A stretch of DNA of 64,000 bases, taken from the NCBI RefSeq assembly GCF_030445035.2, contig NC_080677.1, positions 159,837,169 through 159,901,168 on the forward strand, written 5' to 3'. The position numbers and the translations under genes were made by a program. The notes beneath the pieces are model-generated. The model saw only the letters and a list, made by a program, of their open reading frames with translations, ran no database searches and was not told the origin of the DNA. Shown here in pieces: positions 1 through 12,240 of this stretch (its first letter is position 1; each line of letters starts with the position of its first letter). Source of the DNA: Dasypus novemcinctus. Lineage: Eukaryota; Chordata; Mammalia; Cingulata; Dasypodidae.

Positions 1-214
1 TACCAACTTTGTTTAAGGAAAAAAGACTAAATGGTCAACTACCACTAAGTTCTTAATTACTATTACTTGCAACATTATTTCTTCTTGGTGTTAAAATTCT
101 CAAATCACAGCCAAGAAGCAAAGCCATGTCCTCTTGATTTAAGTGAATTCCTCTTAAAAAGCTCACTTAATAGAACTGGCAGATTGTTTAAAATGGCCCC
201 AATGAATCATGCCT

Positions 215-717
215 CCCTGAGTCCCGACAGATGCCTTTGCAATGTGACTTTGCCACTCCCATCACGGGGTGGTATTGATTTCCCTACCCCATGAAAAAAA
301 CTAGCCGGCCTTGTGACTTGCTTCGACCAGTGTAATGTGGTAGAAGTGGTTTGCTGGATTTCTGAGCCAATACTTTCAGTGCCTTGCAGCTTCTGCTTTT
401 GCCTTTGGAACCCAGCAGCCATGTAAAGCCTGGAGAGAGGGACTCTGTGAAGGGAGGCCCGGAGGATGAGAAGCCATGTGGAGAAAGAAGCCACTTGGAG
501 GAATGGGGGTACCAGGGCCCCAGGTCAGTGAGGGAGGCCACCTTGGGCCCTCTGGCTCCAGTTGAGCTGTCCCAGCTGGCCCCATATGGAACAAAGATCA
601 GCCATCTCCACAGAGTTCTGCCTGAACTCTTGATCCACGTGGCTGCCAGCAGATGGTGGTTGTTTTAAGACACTAAACTTCATGGCAGTTTGTTATGCAA
701 TAATAGGTGACTGGAAT
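215..717 (+). repeat. Ancient MaLR-type LTR (MLT1-like) fragment
   Basis: The 3' part, GTTGTTTTAAGACACTAAAC followed by GTTTGTTATGCAATAATAGGTGACTGG, matches the conserved end of mammalian MLT1-type LTRs. The left part is diverged and its boundary is approximate. It is a very old, non-coding remnant. Confidence 0.6.
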
Positions 718-720
718 ATG

Positions 721-1595
721 CCTTTCAGATAAACATCTTGAGGCCAATTTATGCACTACCTATAGCTAGAGAATAAGCAAATGCCAGGAATGTAACTTAG
801 TCACTATCTTGAGTGACAGCACAAGAGCAAAATAGTCCTGATAAAGAAGACTGAATTTAGGTATTAAAACAAAGTCGAATGAATTTACTCTGCAAGCAGG
901 TATCAATCACTGAGATCCTAATATAAGAATGTGTTTCCTGTACCTTATGATTCAGGCACTTAGAATTGTAGCATTAAATGTATTTCACAAAGGTGTATGT
1001 GAAAATCCACAGTAACAGACATTAGTTTAAAGCACTGTTCTGCTAAAATGACTAACATAATTCATGGCCGTGAAAATTTTTTGTTAATTGTAGAGACATC
1101 TGCTATGCAAACTAATGATCCAAGTGAACGCAATGATGGTCAGATTACATATTCTTATTTCAATTACTCACACTACCTTTGGCAACTATTGTTTCTCCTT
1201 CCCAGTCCTAAACAAGCAATGCAGGTCCGGGACATTCCATTTGGTTAACAATATGAGAAACAAATATCACTCAGCAACTATTGAGAAACATAGTTTGAAA
1301 CAAAACTGTGCATTTAAAATCATAATTCTCCTATTCTACTGCAGAATTGATAATTAGCATTCACTTCAGAAATTAACCAAACTGATAAAGGATTGTAGGG
1401 ATTCTTCCCCTGTAAAGCAAATGATCCTAAAGAGAAGATCACTGCTTCTCCCAAGATTCTTTTAAAAATCTTCTCACACATATTATTTTATTATATTTCC
1501 ACAAAACATATTTATCGATTTTTTAGGTTAAGAAACAGACCTTTACAGATGAGAAAGATGTTCACTGTCACTATAAATAATAAAAGTATCTTTTA
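721..1595. other. Intergenic DNA, nothing recognised
   Basis: AT-rich sequence with short chance open frames only. No repeat family is named with confidence. Confidence 0.4.
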
Positions 1596-1599
1596 CATT

Positions 1600-2013
1600 T
1601 TATTTTTATTATTTATTTATTTATTTACTTCTCTCCCCTTCCCCCCCGCCCCGGTTGTCTGCTCTCTGTGTCCATTCGCTGTGTGTTCTTTTGTGACTGC
1701 TTCTATCCTTATCAGCAGCACCGGGAATCTGTTTGTTCTTGTTGCATCGTCTTGTGTCAGCTTTCCATGTGCGCGGTGCCATTCCTGGGCAGGTTGCATT
1801 TTCTTTCGCGCTGGGCGGCTCTGCTTACAGGGCGCACTCCTTACGCGTGGGGCTCCCCTACGCGGGGGACACCCCTGCATGGCAGGGCACTCCTTGCGCG
1901 CATCAGCACTGCGCATGGGCCAGCTCCACACGGGTCAAGGAGGCCCGGGGTCTGAACCGCGGACCTCCCATGTGGTAGGCGGATGCCTTAACGACTGAGC
2001 TAAGTCTGCCGCC
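1600..2013 (-). repeat. Armadillo-type tRNA-derived SINE (DAS-III-like)
   Basis: Minus-strand copy. The tRNA-like head with its box-B-like GGTTCAGAC lies at the right end, followed by the typical CpG-rich body, a pyrimidine tract and a (TTTA)n tail at the left. It is a SINE fossil; the 149-codon and smaller frames across it are not genes. Confidence 0.88.
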
Positions 2014-2021
2014 CTTCTATT

Positions 2022-2930
2022 TCTTTTTTAATTCAAACTTTATTTCAAATTCAAAATATAAAATAACAGACAAAAGGCAGCTTAACAAGTTAAGGAAGCA
2101 TTACTCCTAAAAAGTTTGTCCAGGCACTTTTATCTCATTTAATTCCAACAACAAGCTCAATCATTCTTCCAGGGTTCAGAAAGACACACAGACAAACACA
2201 GACTAGTTAAATGCCAGAGTCAAGGTTTTCTTATTAATGAAGAAAAGAAGAAGAGAAAAAAGGCTTAATCACATCCATATCTCACAAAACCAAACCCCCT
2301 ATTCTTTTTTCCCTGACTCTTAGCTTTAATATACCTTCTTTACTTTTGCTACAAAAACATTACAATATTGTTGTTAACTAGTCTATAAATTATATTGGTT
2401 ATATTTTCCCATCTACCACCACATTCTTAACACCTTGTAGTAGGACATTCTTGTATTTATATTATTAACCATACTCCTCATCTACTGTCAAAGCCACTCT
2501 TACACCTTCCCTTTATTATCCTCCAGCTGTCCTCCAACTAACATTAACCTCCCTAGACTACTCATTTCAGCCCCAGTCACATCCACAAATCAACAGTGTT
2601 TGTTACACTCACTATAATGTGCTACCATCAAGTCCATCCATTACCACATATTTACAATTGACCTTATTAAACAGTCTACATACATCCAGCTTCTGCTCTC
2701 CCTTCTCAACTCACATTCCATCTCCCACCAACATAGACATCATAGCCCTACAACTCCATAAGCCTACTCATTTTATTTAGTGCATATTAGTGAGACCGTA
2801 CAATAGTCATCCTTTTGTGTCTGGCTTATTTCATTCAACATAACGAATGACTTCTACACCTTCTCCCCTATTTTGCAAGAGAGCTGCACCCTGCCTGAGC
2901 TACTCCGATGCCATCTTGGATTGCTTCTCT
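2022..2930 (-). repeat. Compact L1-derived retroposon, antisense
   Basis: Read on the minus strand, it starts with CCAAGATGGCATCGG, typical of L1-type leaders. It passes at once into an L1 3'-region segment (AATGAAATAAGCCAGACACA, GGTCTCAC) and ends with AATAAAG and an A-rich tail near 2040. No coding part is seen. It looks like a short internally deleted or non-autonomous L1 product. Confidence 0.5.
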
Positions 2931-2974
2931 TTTAAATTTTAAACCCAAGTCCTTTAAGAGTTAAACAAATATCT

Positions 2975-3373
2975 GGGAAGTGGACATAGCTCAACTGATA
3001 GAACATCCGTCTACCATATGGAGGGTCCGGGGTTCGATCCCCAGGGCCTCCTGACCCATGGGGTAAGCTGGCCCACACACAGTGCTACACGCTCAAGGAG
3101 TGCCATGCCACGCAGGGGTGTCCCCACATAGGGGTGCCCCACATGCAAGGAGAGCCTACCTGTATGGAAAAAGCACAGCCCACCCAGGAGCTTGCTGACA
3201 CAGCAAGATGATGCAACACAAAAGAGACACAGTTTTCCAGTGCTGCCGGGTAATGCAAGCAGATACAGAAGAACATACAGCGAATGGACACAGAGAGCAG
3301 ACAATGGGGGGGGGGGGGGGGCGGGGAACGGGGTGGGAAGGGGAGAGAAATAAATAAAATAAATCTTAAAAAA
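2975..3373 (+). repeat. DAS-type SINE with 12-bp target duplication
   Basis: tRNA-like head (GTGGACATAGCTCAACTGAT; box B GGTTCGATCC), CpG-derived body, a 16-G run at 3306-3321 and an (AAATA)n tail. It is flanked by perfect AAACAAATATCT repeats (2963-2974 and 3374-3385), so the insertion is fairly recent. Confidence 0.93.
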
Positions 3374-3385
3374 AAACAAATATCT

Positions 3386-4470
3386 AATGCTTAACGTGTA
3401 TTATTATAAGTGGAGTGCCCAACAGATATGCACAGCCAGCAGTATAAGACAGATAAAGAAGGGGAGGCACAACACTCTTCCATGGCTACTCAAAGCCTTA
3501 ATTTCCTGGGAATTTTTCAGAAGCCATCAGAAGTCTACTATTTTTCCTCATCCCAAAAAGTAAAGGCAACAACTTTTTATAGGGGGAAACCATCATTTCC
3601 TATGATCCTATATCCTAGGAAAAGACAAGCAAACAGACAAAACCAAAATCAGGAGTAGATATTGAACAAGTAAAGATACCCAGAGAGAATTTGAAATAAC
3701 ATATAATATTCTGTACCTTAGAAAGTGACAGACAACAAATTAAAAGGTTCCATAACTTAAAGAAGGCTGCCCAACAAGCTTAAAACTCAATAGTTTATTG
3801 TGAAACTTATTTTAATGCCAGTTATCAGAATACCAAGAAGTCAATTAACTGAACATTTACTCTTTAGACAATAATATACTGACACTGTGACAGATACCAA
3901 GGAATATAAATTTGGAAATAAATTTATAATTAAATTGTGGAAATGATAAATATTTATAAGAAGGAACCCAGGATTTTAGCAAGTTAACATTAGAATGTTT
4001 ATAAACAAAATTTAAATGCTAACATTAAAATGAACATGTAGGGCAGTTAGTGAGGGAAAAGTAAAACGAATTAAATCCTAAATTGCAACTTGAAAGTGTT
4101 GATGGTCGTAAATAGAAAGGCAGGATTTAGTAAGTCATTTTTAATTGAATATGATATGGAAAAGGTGGGAGGAAAGAAGAGCAAAATAGGTTTGGAATAT
4201 AGAGGCAGAAGTAGAAATGTATTTGTTTGGAGAGAAAAGTTCTCTAAATCCCCAGATACTTTAATCACTTATCGAATCATTTGAATCATTCCTTGAAGAG
4301 GGTTTGGAGGTCATTTATTTTAGGATGTGATAGAAAACAAAGGGAATAATTAAATGTTCCATGAGTTAGGCATGCAAAACAATCAATATCTCCTCCCCAC
4401 CCCATTCACACCAAATCTGCACCTCCCTTCTATATTCTCTATCTTTATGAATGGTAAAACCATCTACGGA
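3386..4470. other. Intergenic DNA, nothing recognised
   Basis: AT-rich sequence without a supported gene or repeat. The short open frames here have no recognisable features. Confidence 0.4.
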
Positions 4471-4471
4471 G

Positions 4472-4900
4472 ATTTTTTTTTTTTAAGATTTATTTATTTA
4501 TTTATTTCTCTTCCCTCCCCCCACCCCCCACCCTCCCAGTTGTCTGTTCTCTGTGTCTTTTTTGATGCCTGTTCTTCGTCCGTTTCTGTTGTTGTCAGCG
4601 GCATGGGAATCTGTGTTTCTTTTAGTTGCGTCATATTGTTGTGTCAGTTTTCCGTGTGTGTGGTGCCATTCCTGGGCAGGCTGCACTTTCTTTCACGCTG
4701 GGCAGCTCTCCTTATGGGGCGCACTCCTTGCGCGTGGGGCTCCCCTCCACGGGGGACACCCCTGCGTGGCAGGGCACTCCTTGCGTGTATCAGCACTGCG
4801 CGTGGGCTAGCTCCACACGGGTCAGGAGGCCTGGGGTTTGAACCCTGGACCTCCCATGTGGTAGATGAACACCCTAACCACTGGGTCAAGTCCACTTCCC
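4472..4900 (-). repeat. DAS-III-like SINE, minus strand
   Basis: T-run and (TTTA)n tail at the left, the standard body, and the tRNA-like head ending CAAGTCCACTTCCC at the right. Flanks CATCTACGGAG and CATCCATGGAG look like a slightly diverged target duplication. The 197-codon frame through it is a SINE artefact. Confidence 0.9.
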
Positions 4901-4959
4901 ACATCCATGGAGTTTTGAAGTCAGAATCCCACTCCACACCCTTCTAATCCGTCTGTCAC

Positions 4960-5460
4960 TATATCCTATAAAGCTGCTTCCTAAATATCCCTTGAACCCA
5001 CCCATTCCTTTCTGGTCCCCACTGCTTCAGTCCATGCTCTCAATCAATGGCCTCCTCTTTGGTCTCTGGCCCATGAGTCTAAGCCCTCCACCCCACCCAG
5101 TCATCAGCAATAAGGTTCGAAAATGAAAAGTTGATTATTTTTCCACCTAAAATCCTTCAGTGGAATCTCGATTCCAGAAGAGTGTAGACTCATGGATCCT
5201 GCCTGATCTTCTAGTTTCACCTTCACAACCGCCAGCACATTCTTTGTTCCAGGTAAACTGAACAATTTACACCAAACTCTGTGCCATTCTGTAACCTCTG
5301 TCCACCAAGTCACCTTAGTAACTGTCACTTGACTCTCAAACTTCAGCTCAAATGTGGTCATCTTCTCTAGAAAGCCTTTTAGAATCCCTGAGTCTGGTTC
5401 CAAGGTCTCTCCTCTTCAGTCACTCCTCAGAGCCTCAGGCCTGAAACACTGTCATAGCTG
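4960..5460 (+). repeat. L2 LINE 3'-region fragment
   Basis: Diverged match to the L2 3' segment, including AAAATCCTTCAGTGG and CTTCAGCTCAAATG followed by CTAGAAAGCCTTTTAGAATCC. Boundaries are approximate. The 99-codon minus-strand frame over it is not a gene. Confidence 0.5.
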
Positions 5461-5469
5461 AGGTGGCTT

Positions 5470-7390
5470 AGGGATGAGCCAGCTGGACAATGGTCTTGGA
5501 CACCAATCTTCAAGAAGACTTAAACATTAGGAACACCACAGATAGAGAAAACTAGGTTTATCAATATTGTATGTGGTTAGAATTCAACAAGCTTTTAGGG
5601 ATGAGAAGGCCGAGATGACCCAGGCATATGCTTGAAAAGCAATGAAAACAGCCTTTCAAAGAAGGTGCCTGTGGTTTAGCTTCAAGGTTTTGGTTCTACT
5701 AGTTAGAGCATACCTGTTTGGAAGGAGAGCTGAACTGCTGATGAAAATATAGGAGAGGGTATACTGAACCAGCGGTGGTCCCTTCTCCATCCTTCCCCAA
5801 CACTGGCTTTAGTCTCTCCTCAAAGCAAAAGGTGAGCTAGTAATTGAAGAATATCACTTTGAAGGGAACCAAATACCTAATTAGCTTGCTTAGGGCACAC
5901 CAGGTTTCTATCTGGTCCAAATCATAATATTTATCATACTGTAATAAGTTCAATTACTTATCTAAGTCTTACATAGGCTTCCCAAGGACTGAGACTATGA
6001 CTTTAACATTTTGCAAGCAAAAGGAACACATGAACCTAAAATATGTCATCTTCAAGTGTAAATAAACTGAGACCCAGAGATCAAGATTTAGCAATGTGTG
6101 CAGCACAGGAATGCCTTTTTCAAATAGATAAGAACCTTCTGTTCACTGAAGAGCCATTCTGTATGATGGGGTGGTGCAGATAATGCTGAATGAAGTATCC
6201 CACAAAACGACCCTTCTCCCTTTGACTTGACTTCATGCTCATCAAGTAAACTACTGATTGTTCATTCCATTTTCCAGGTATCTTTGTGTAAGGGATGGAG
6301 AGTTCTCAGTGGAGAAGACCAAATCTCTGGCCCTGGAAAAATATGTCACCATAATAAGTCAATACACTTACACTCTAGTTTATACATTCTTCTCTCATAA
6401 GTGTGATAACCGGGAGATATGCTGAGTCTTACTAAATCTGCAAAGACTGACGACATTTAATTTCTGAACTTCTCATGCTGGTAACCACACTAAGGCAACA
6501 TCACCCTTTTCAAGGTCCTGAGAAAAATCAAATAATAGATGTGCAATCCTTTTCAAAATTATAAAGCTCCCATACATTTTTCCCTCTTTGAAAAAAAAAA
6601 ATGGCCCATATATCTTAAAGTATGTTTCAGCTTTAATTGTTTTCTCCATAAAATAATTTTTATCTTGATACTGCTTTTGGCCAGTACGAATTTCAGGCTG
6701 TTAACCTGATTCAGTCTCATACTTTCCTTCCCTTTGCTGCTTGTAAAATATTTTTATTTTACTCAACTTTTCTCAAGAGAAAGATGTTCTGTGTTTCTTC
6801 ATAGTAGGCTATAACATTTAAGGGGAAAAGCAGGACTGCTTGAGCTGATGATTCTTTTTCTGGAAAATATACAGAATACTGTGAAAAAAATAAGCTATTG
6901 AGGTCTTTTAGGATTACATTACATTACTTTAATGGAGAAAAACCCTACACAGATGTGGAATTTATAAGATATGGTTTATTTTCTGGTAATGACCCATGCT
7001 GATTTGGCAATTGTTTAAATATTATGTCAACCAAATATGTTTAAAATCACAAGCAAATTGGAGTCCCAGAAAGAATATAAAAAACAAGTAAAATTATTTC
7101 TACTACATGACTCAAGCCAAGGAATATTAAAAACAAAACAAATTTGAAAAATCTTAAATCTTGTCATATTTGGAAATTGAATCATTTTAATCAGGTTACT
7201 TGACCTAATACAGATGCTAGCTTCTCTCACATATTTTGCTAGATTCGAAAGCTGGGATGTGCAAAAATGAACAGGCTGATGATCATTCCCTTCTCCAAAA
7301 CTCAATGGGTAAATGTGTTTTAGAATACAAAATTTTCAGATTTTTAGAAAGGTAATAAATGTTTGTCACGTATTCTGTGCTGTGCTAATA
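5470..7390. other. Intergenic DNA, nothing recognised
   Basis: AT-rich, with no supported gene, RNA or young repeat. It ends at the target site of the SEC11A pseudogene. Confidence 0.4.
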
Positions 7391-7398
7391 AGTGACTC

Positions 7399-8477
7399 TG
7401 GAGGCGCCGCGGGGGCCAGTGCAGCGTGCAGTGCGAGTGAGCCCCAGTTCTGCTGCTTCCAGCGCTCCCTCCCGCCGCGTGCCTTGCTTGCCGGCCCCGC
7501 CGTGCTGTGTCCAGACCTTTTGGATGATGTGCGACGAGACGGATGAACAAGCGGCAGCTCTATTACCAAGTCCTAAATTTTGGAACTGGAAGGGGTTAAT
7601 GGTAATAATTGGAAGTCAAAGTCCAATTGTAGTGGTGCTCAGTGGCAGCACGGAACTTGCATTTCATACAGGATACCTTCTCTTTCTAACAAATGGAGTT
7701 GAAGATCCCATAAGCGTGGGAGAAATTGTTTTTAGGCTAGAAGGGAGATTCCTATAATCCACTGAGTCTTGAAGAGTCATGACAAGTAAAATGGACATAT
7801 CAAGTTTTTGACCAAAGGAGATAATAATGCGTTTGATGACCGAGACCTCTATGAACAAGGACAGCATTGGCTAGAGAAAAAAGATGTGGTGGGAAGAGCA
7901 AGGGGATTTGTTCCTTATATTGGAATTGTGACGATCCTTATGAATGACTATCCTAAATTTAAGTATGCAGTGCTCTTTTTACTGGCTTTGTGCTGGTCCA
8001 TGAGTAAGAAGTCTGCCTTGCTGTTCCTGGGAAGATGCTGTAATTTTTGTTACTGAATGTTTGGAGTAGATATTGGTCTGTGATAGGTGGAATGGAGAAC
8101 ACACGTTTTGGCTTCTTGGTAGCGCTGGTTTGCATTAGTTTGTTTCCATGCCAGAGTATGTGTGGGCGGATGCACGTGCACCACAGAGTGCACTCAAGGG
8201 GACTTTCAATCCCAGGACTTCACGTTGTCATTGTCACGTTTTCGCATTTTTGTACATCAGTGAATTTTTTATATTAAAAGGTTGAGCCAAAGCGCCCAGT
8301 GTTTGTATTTTGAAGCCAAGCTTCACTTCTAAAGTGCCTACAGAGTTCTGTAGATGAAAATGCAGCTCTGCACGAGTTTGAAGCTGCCATTCCCCCGCAA
8401 TGGGAATGGCACGGACTTAGGTGGTCATAAAGTACTTCTCAAAATTTTGAATAAGACTTTGCACATTGAAAAAAAAA
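7399..8477 (+). pseudogene. SEC11A: Processed pseudogene of SEC11A (signal peptidase catalytic subunit)
   Basis: An intronless copy of a SEC11A mRNA: GC-rich 5'UTR, coding part about 7501-8009, 3'UTR, then AATAAG and nine A's (8469-8477). It is flanked by TGACTC direct repeats (7393-7398 and 8478-8483). Recognisable pieces are FLDDVRR-like, [10 protein letters not shown] (with the catalytic-serine region), [24 protein letters not shown] and [14 protein letters not shown]. It is broken in several ways. The ATG has become GTG. About 4 extra bases sit near 7530, and about 25 bases encoding the membrane segment are missing near 7583. Further frameshifts and stops follow near 7740 and at the C-terminus. 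It is not expected to make protein. Confidence 0.88.
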
Positions 8478-8483
8478 TGACTC

Positions 8484-9715
8484 AAATATTCATGTATGTG
8501 TATATATTTTATATATGTATATATACACAAATATAGGTATATCATTAATTTTACTGATATAAACCTTGTAAAACCCAGTACTACAAATAATAAATCATAC
8601 AATACCCTTTAATGTAAATTCTATGTAACCAATTGATTTTCACAGAATGCTCTCATTGAATTTTGCCTAACTCATATTCATAGCTAATTTATGGCTGTGA
8701 TTGATGAAGTACTGTACCTCAGTCATGAATGATGTTTGATGCCTTTCTTTATTCTTATTATCTTTATTTTGGTTTACTACTTCTATTTCTAGCTTCAATT
8801 GAATACTTGTTCATTTATCTTCATATAAAGATATATGTATATATGTATATAATATAAAGTGCATTGCAAACCATAAATTTCTAGTTCCACTCTTAAACGC
8901 ATCATTCCAAATTTTATGTTGTACATGCATATTGTCTAGCTTTTGACTCTCAAATAGGTTGGATTAGATTGTTTCTTGATTTTTTAAAAAATGGTTTAGA
9001 AGGACTATTCAGGAACTATTAAACCTCTCCAAATTCATCTCTTCAACATTTCTTTAACTATGTCTTGCAAAATTACAAGTTTTCTTCCAGTGACAAATAC
9101 GTTTGGGAAGAAATGGTTTAAAAAGTTGAAAGAAGTTTCCTTAATGCAGGATTAATATGCCAATATGCATTGTAAATCTTTAAGGAGATATACAATGCAA
9201 CATTTCCTAAAATCATTTGACCATAGATTTTTCCCCCCTAAATAATTAGTTCTCATGTAACAATTTAGAAATGTTTACACTATAGCGGTTGGTGTCAGTA
9301 ACACTAATTTTATTTATAATCATTATTTAGTACTGTATTAGGGTTGTTAATTGAAAATAATAAGTCACTCAGAACGTTTCAAATTTATTAACAAATTAAT
9401 AAATAATAGTAAAATAATCAATAAAAATAACCAGATAAGTTAATCTGGTTAAAAGCAAAAACAAAAACAAAACAAAAAAAACCTTGTAAATATTTTGAGA
9501 ACTGTAGCAGGAATGACCTAACAACACTCTCTTGGAAAGTCTCAACATGTATTGCCTAAAGTGAAAAGAACACTTGAAGGTTGATCAAAGAATCTCCAGA
9601 AAAGCCAGATAATTAGCTTTAGAGGCTAGTGCCAGAAACAGTGCCCAGGTCATATCACTGGATTACTTTCTGTCACCATTAAAAATGACAGTAAAGTTAT
9701 TAAAAAGTCATAAGC
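8484..9715. other. AT-rich intergenic DNA with small (TA) simple repeats
   Basis: Contains TATATATG/TATA-type simple sequence at about 8495-8535 and 8825-8855, and an A-rich (CAAAAA)n patch near 9455-9482. Nothing coding is seen. Confidence 0.45.
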
Positions 9716-10104
9716 TGGAAAGCGGCTGTGGCTCATCAGCTGGGCTCCCGTCTACCGTATGAGAGGCCCTGGGTTGGGGTCCCGGCACCTCCTTGTGAAG
9801 GTTGGCTCGCCCGCACGCTGTGGTGAGCCGCCGGCCTGGGTGCCACGGAGTGCTGCCAGCCCGCAGAGAGCCGCCTCAGCAAGTGACACAACAAAAAGGG
9901 AAACAAGAAAAAATGCAGAACACATACAGCAAATGGACACAGAGAGCAGACAGCAAGTAAGCCACACAGGGTGGGGGGGGAAGTAAACAAAAAATAAAAT
10001 ACACAGAAAAATGCACAGTGAGCGAACACAGAGAGCAGACAGCAAGCAAAAAGCCGCAGCGGGCGGGGGGGGGGGGGGGGGGGGGGCAATAAAAAAAGTT
10101 TTAA
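9716..10104 (+). repeat. DAS-type SINE with 22-G run
   Basis: tRNA-like head (GCGGCTGTGGCTCATCAGC), a body with repeated GCAAATGGACACAGAGAGCA-type units, an uninterrupted run of 22 G at 10065-10086, then CAATAAAAAAAG. It differs from the DAS-III consensus-like copies in its middle part. Confidence 0.85.
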
Positions 10105-10111
10105 ACCCTTC

Positions 10112-10200
10112 AGCAGGTGTAGCTCAGGGGTTAAGTGCCTGCTTCACATATACAAGGTCACGGTTCAACCCCCAGTACCTCCTTTAAAAAAAAGAAAAAA
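10112..10200 (+). repeat. Short tRNA-headed SINE
   Basis: CAGGTGTAGCTCAGGGGTTA head, box-B-like GGTTCAACCC, then a direct A-rich tail. It has only the tRNA-derived part and lies immediately 3' of another SINE. Confidence 0.8.
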
Positions 10201-10879
10201 AAGGAGTATCACACCCAGAGGAATAGTTTATCAAAAGTCATAAACCCACAAGGACAGCTGGTGAAGAGACCTGCAGCAGCACATTTTGAAAGCCAGAAAT
10301 TGAATGGATGACTGCTTACCTCTTTAAAAGATCAGAGAAATCTGAGATCTTTGCTTCCAGTAGGGGAATTCCAAAAACACACTGATTAGCACATCAGGAC
10401 CTGAAAATGGTTCAAGAATTATAGGTACTATTTATCTCTGAAACTGAGCAGGGTGTGGGAGAGAATGTGGAGACGAGAACAGGTGAGTTGTTTGAAAATC
10501 TGTATGAAAAGCAATTAGATCCTTGGAAAGCTTCCACGCCATGAAGCAAGGTGAAAGCTGGTTAAGACTATAGATTTACGCTATGGAGAGACTTCAAATT
10601 CTGGAACACCAGGTACAGGTATGGGCAGAAGTACCATATTTATAATTGGAAGAAGTTCCATCCTGAAAAATCTACATATTGAAAGATAACAATCCATCAC
10701 CTCCCCCTCTCTCTACTGACTTTATACCTCCCTGTAGTCTTTCCAGGAAACCTAACCAGTCCAAAACTAAAAGCCCTACAGATAGAGTTGAGGGTACTCA
10801 TTGAAATGGATCAGTCAGAGCATCCTACAGTGAAATCCAGCAATTGACAAGCCTCGCACAGGAAATATTTCCCAATAAA

Positions 10880-10980
10880 CTCCACTCCCCCCCGCCCCCA
10901 ATATACTGGGACTGGGGATTGAACCCGGGACCTTGAACGTGGGAAGCCAGTGCTCAACCACTGAGCAACATCAGTCCCCT
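10880..10980 (-). repeat. Short tRNA-headed SINE, minus strand
   Basis: Reverse-strand tRNA-like unit with box-B-like GATTGAACCCGGGACC seen in reverse and ACCACTGAGCAACATCAGTC at the head end. Confidence 0.75.
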
Positions 10981-11021
10981 GAGTTGTTTTTTTCATTTGT
11001 TTTGCTTGTAATTTGTTTTGG

Positions 11022-11112
11022 GTTTTTTTTCAGGAGGTACCCGGAACTGAACCTGGGACCTCCCATGTGGGAAGCAGGCACTCAACTGCTTGAGCCACAT
11101 CTGTTCACCTCC
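11022..11112 (-). repeat. Short tRNA-headed SINE, minus strand
   Basis: Contains CTGAACCTGGGACCTCCCA and a GCTTGAGCCACATCTG head in reverse, preceded by a T-run tail. It is a second copy within 50 bases of the first. Confidence 0.78.
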
Positions 11113-12227
11113 CAATCAGCTTTTCATTACTTGAAAATTAAATTTGAATAAGAGGACCACCAAATATTAGAGAAATGTCTTAATATGAAAGATAGAGACC
11201 AAAGCAAAACAATGAACATAGAGACTTAAACAGAAACAAGTCTTAAAAAATTAAACTGTAATTAAATGCCTTAAAGGGATAAAAGATTTTTGTACCCAAG
11301 AAACAAGAATAGAAACCCTCAAAAATTTTTAAGATGACAAAATAGAAATATTGAAAATAAAAATATGGTAATAGAAATTCAACATTTAATAGAAGGGCTG
11401 AGAAATAAACCAGAAAGTGGAACTTCCACTCTCCTCAAAAAAAATGAATAAATGAATGAATTAAAAAAAAAGAATGGAAAATGGGAAATAAAATGTTAGA
11501 GAATGTTTCCTACTTTATTGCTGCATAAGTCACTCCAAAACTTAGTGGATTAAATTAACATTATTTTTCATAATTTTGTGAGTTGACTGGACTAAGCTTG
11601 GTGGGTCTTCTGCTCAGGTCAATTGCATAGTTACATTAACCTGGAAATTTGGCTAAGGCTGAACAATCCAATATAGTTTCTCTCCAAAGTCTCTCTCCAC
11701 ACAGCCTCTCATCTCGAAGCTTCTTTACAGAAGAAAAATAAGGAAGTAGAAGCTTCCATTCCCTTATGGCCCAGGCTTAGAAATCCCTGATATTACCTAT
11801 ACCACATTGTATTGTTCAAACAAGTCACAAGGTCAGCCCAGATTCAAGAAATGGGAAATAAATTCCACCTCTTAAAGTGAGGAGCAAAATGCACATATAA
11901 ATGGGAGGAATTGTTGGCCATTATCTTTAGATCACTTCGGGATGTTCATATCCCACAAAACTGGAATTCATGGAAAAACAGAAATAATGAGAAGGGATAG
12001 GAAATTACAAAAAAAAACACACAGATTTTGTTGTTTTCCACATTAGCAAAACTGCAGGACATAAATTTCCAGATTGAGAAAGCAAAGTCCTCCAAAAGCA
12101 AAACAAGCAAAAAAGGCCCACATCAATAAATATCATCATGAAAAGTTAGAACTCTCATTTAAGAGATGTTATAAGCTTCCAAAAAAGGTCATATATCCCC
12201 AGCTGAGGAATTCACTCCCAAATCACT
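11113..12227. other. Intergenic DNA with an unassigned ancient repeat
   Basis: About 11508-11935 resembles a widespread mammalian repeat beginning TATTGCTGCATAA...CCAAAACTTAGTGG, whose class I cannot name safely. The rest is A-rich and unremarkable. Confidence 0.4.
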
Positions 12228-12240
12228 AAAGAACATTCCA

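Noticed and set aside
4354-4947. 197-codon plus-strand frame, with similar 80-149-codon frames at other SINEs
   Set aside because: These lie across DAS-type SINE bodies. The same peptide patterns recur at every copy, which is the mark of a repeat rather than a gene.
7392-7757. 121-codon frame as a functional SEC11-like gene
   Set aside because: The frame mixes out-of-frame and in-frame parts, lacks the proper start, misses the membrane segment and stops early. It is a processed pseudogene.
9717-9790. Possible tRNA gene
   Set aside because: The A- and B-box-like sequence belongs to a SINE head followed by a SINE body and A-tail, and the cloverleaf is degraded. The same holds for the other tRNA-like heads.
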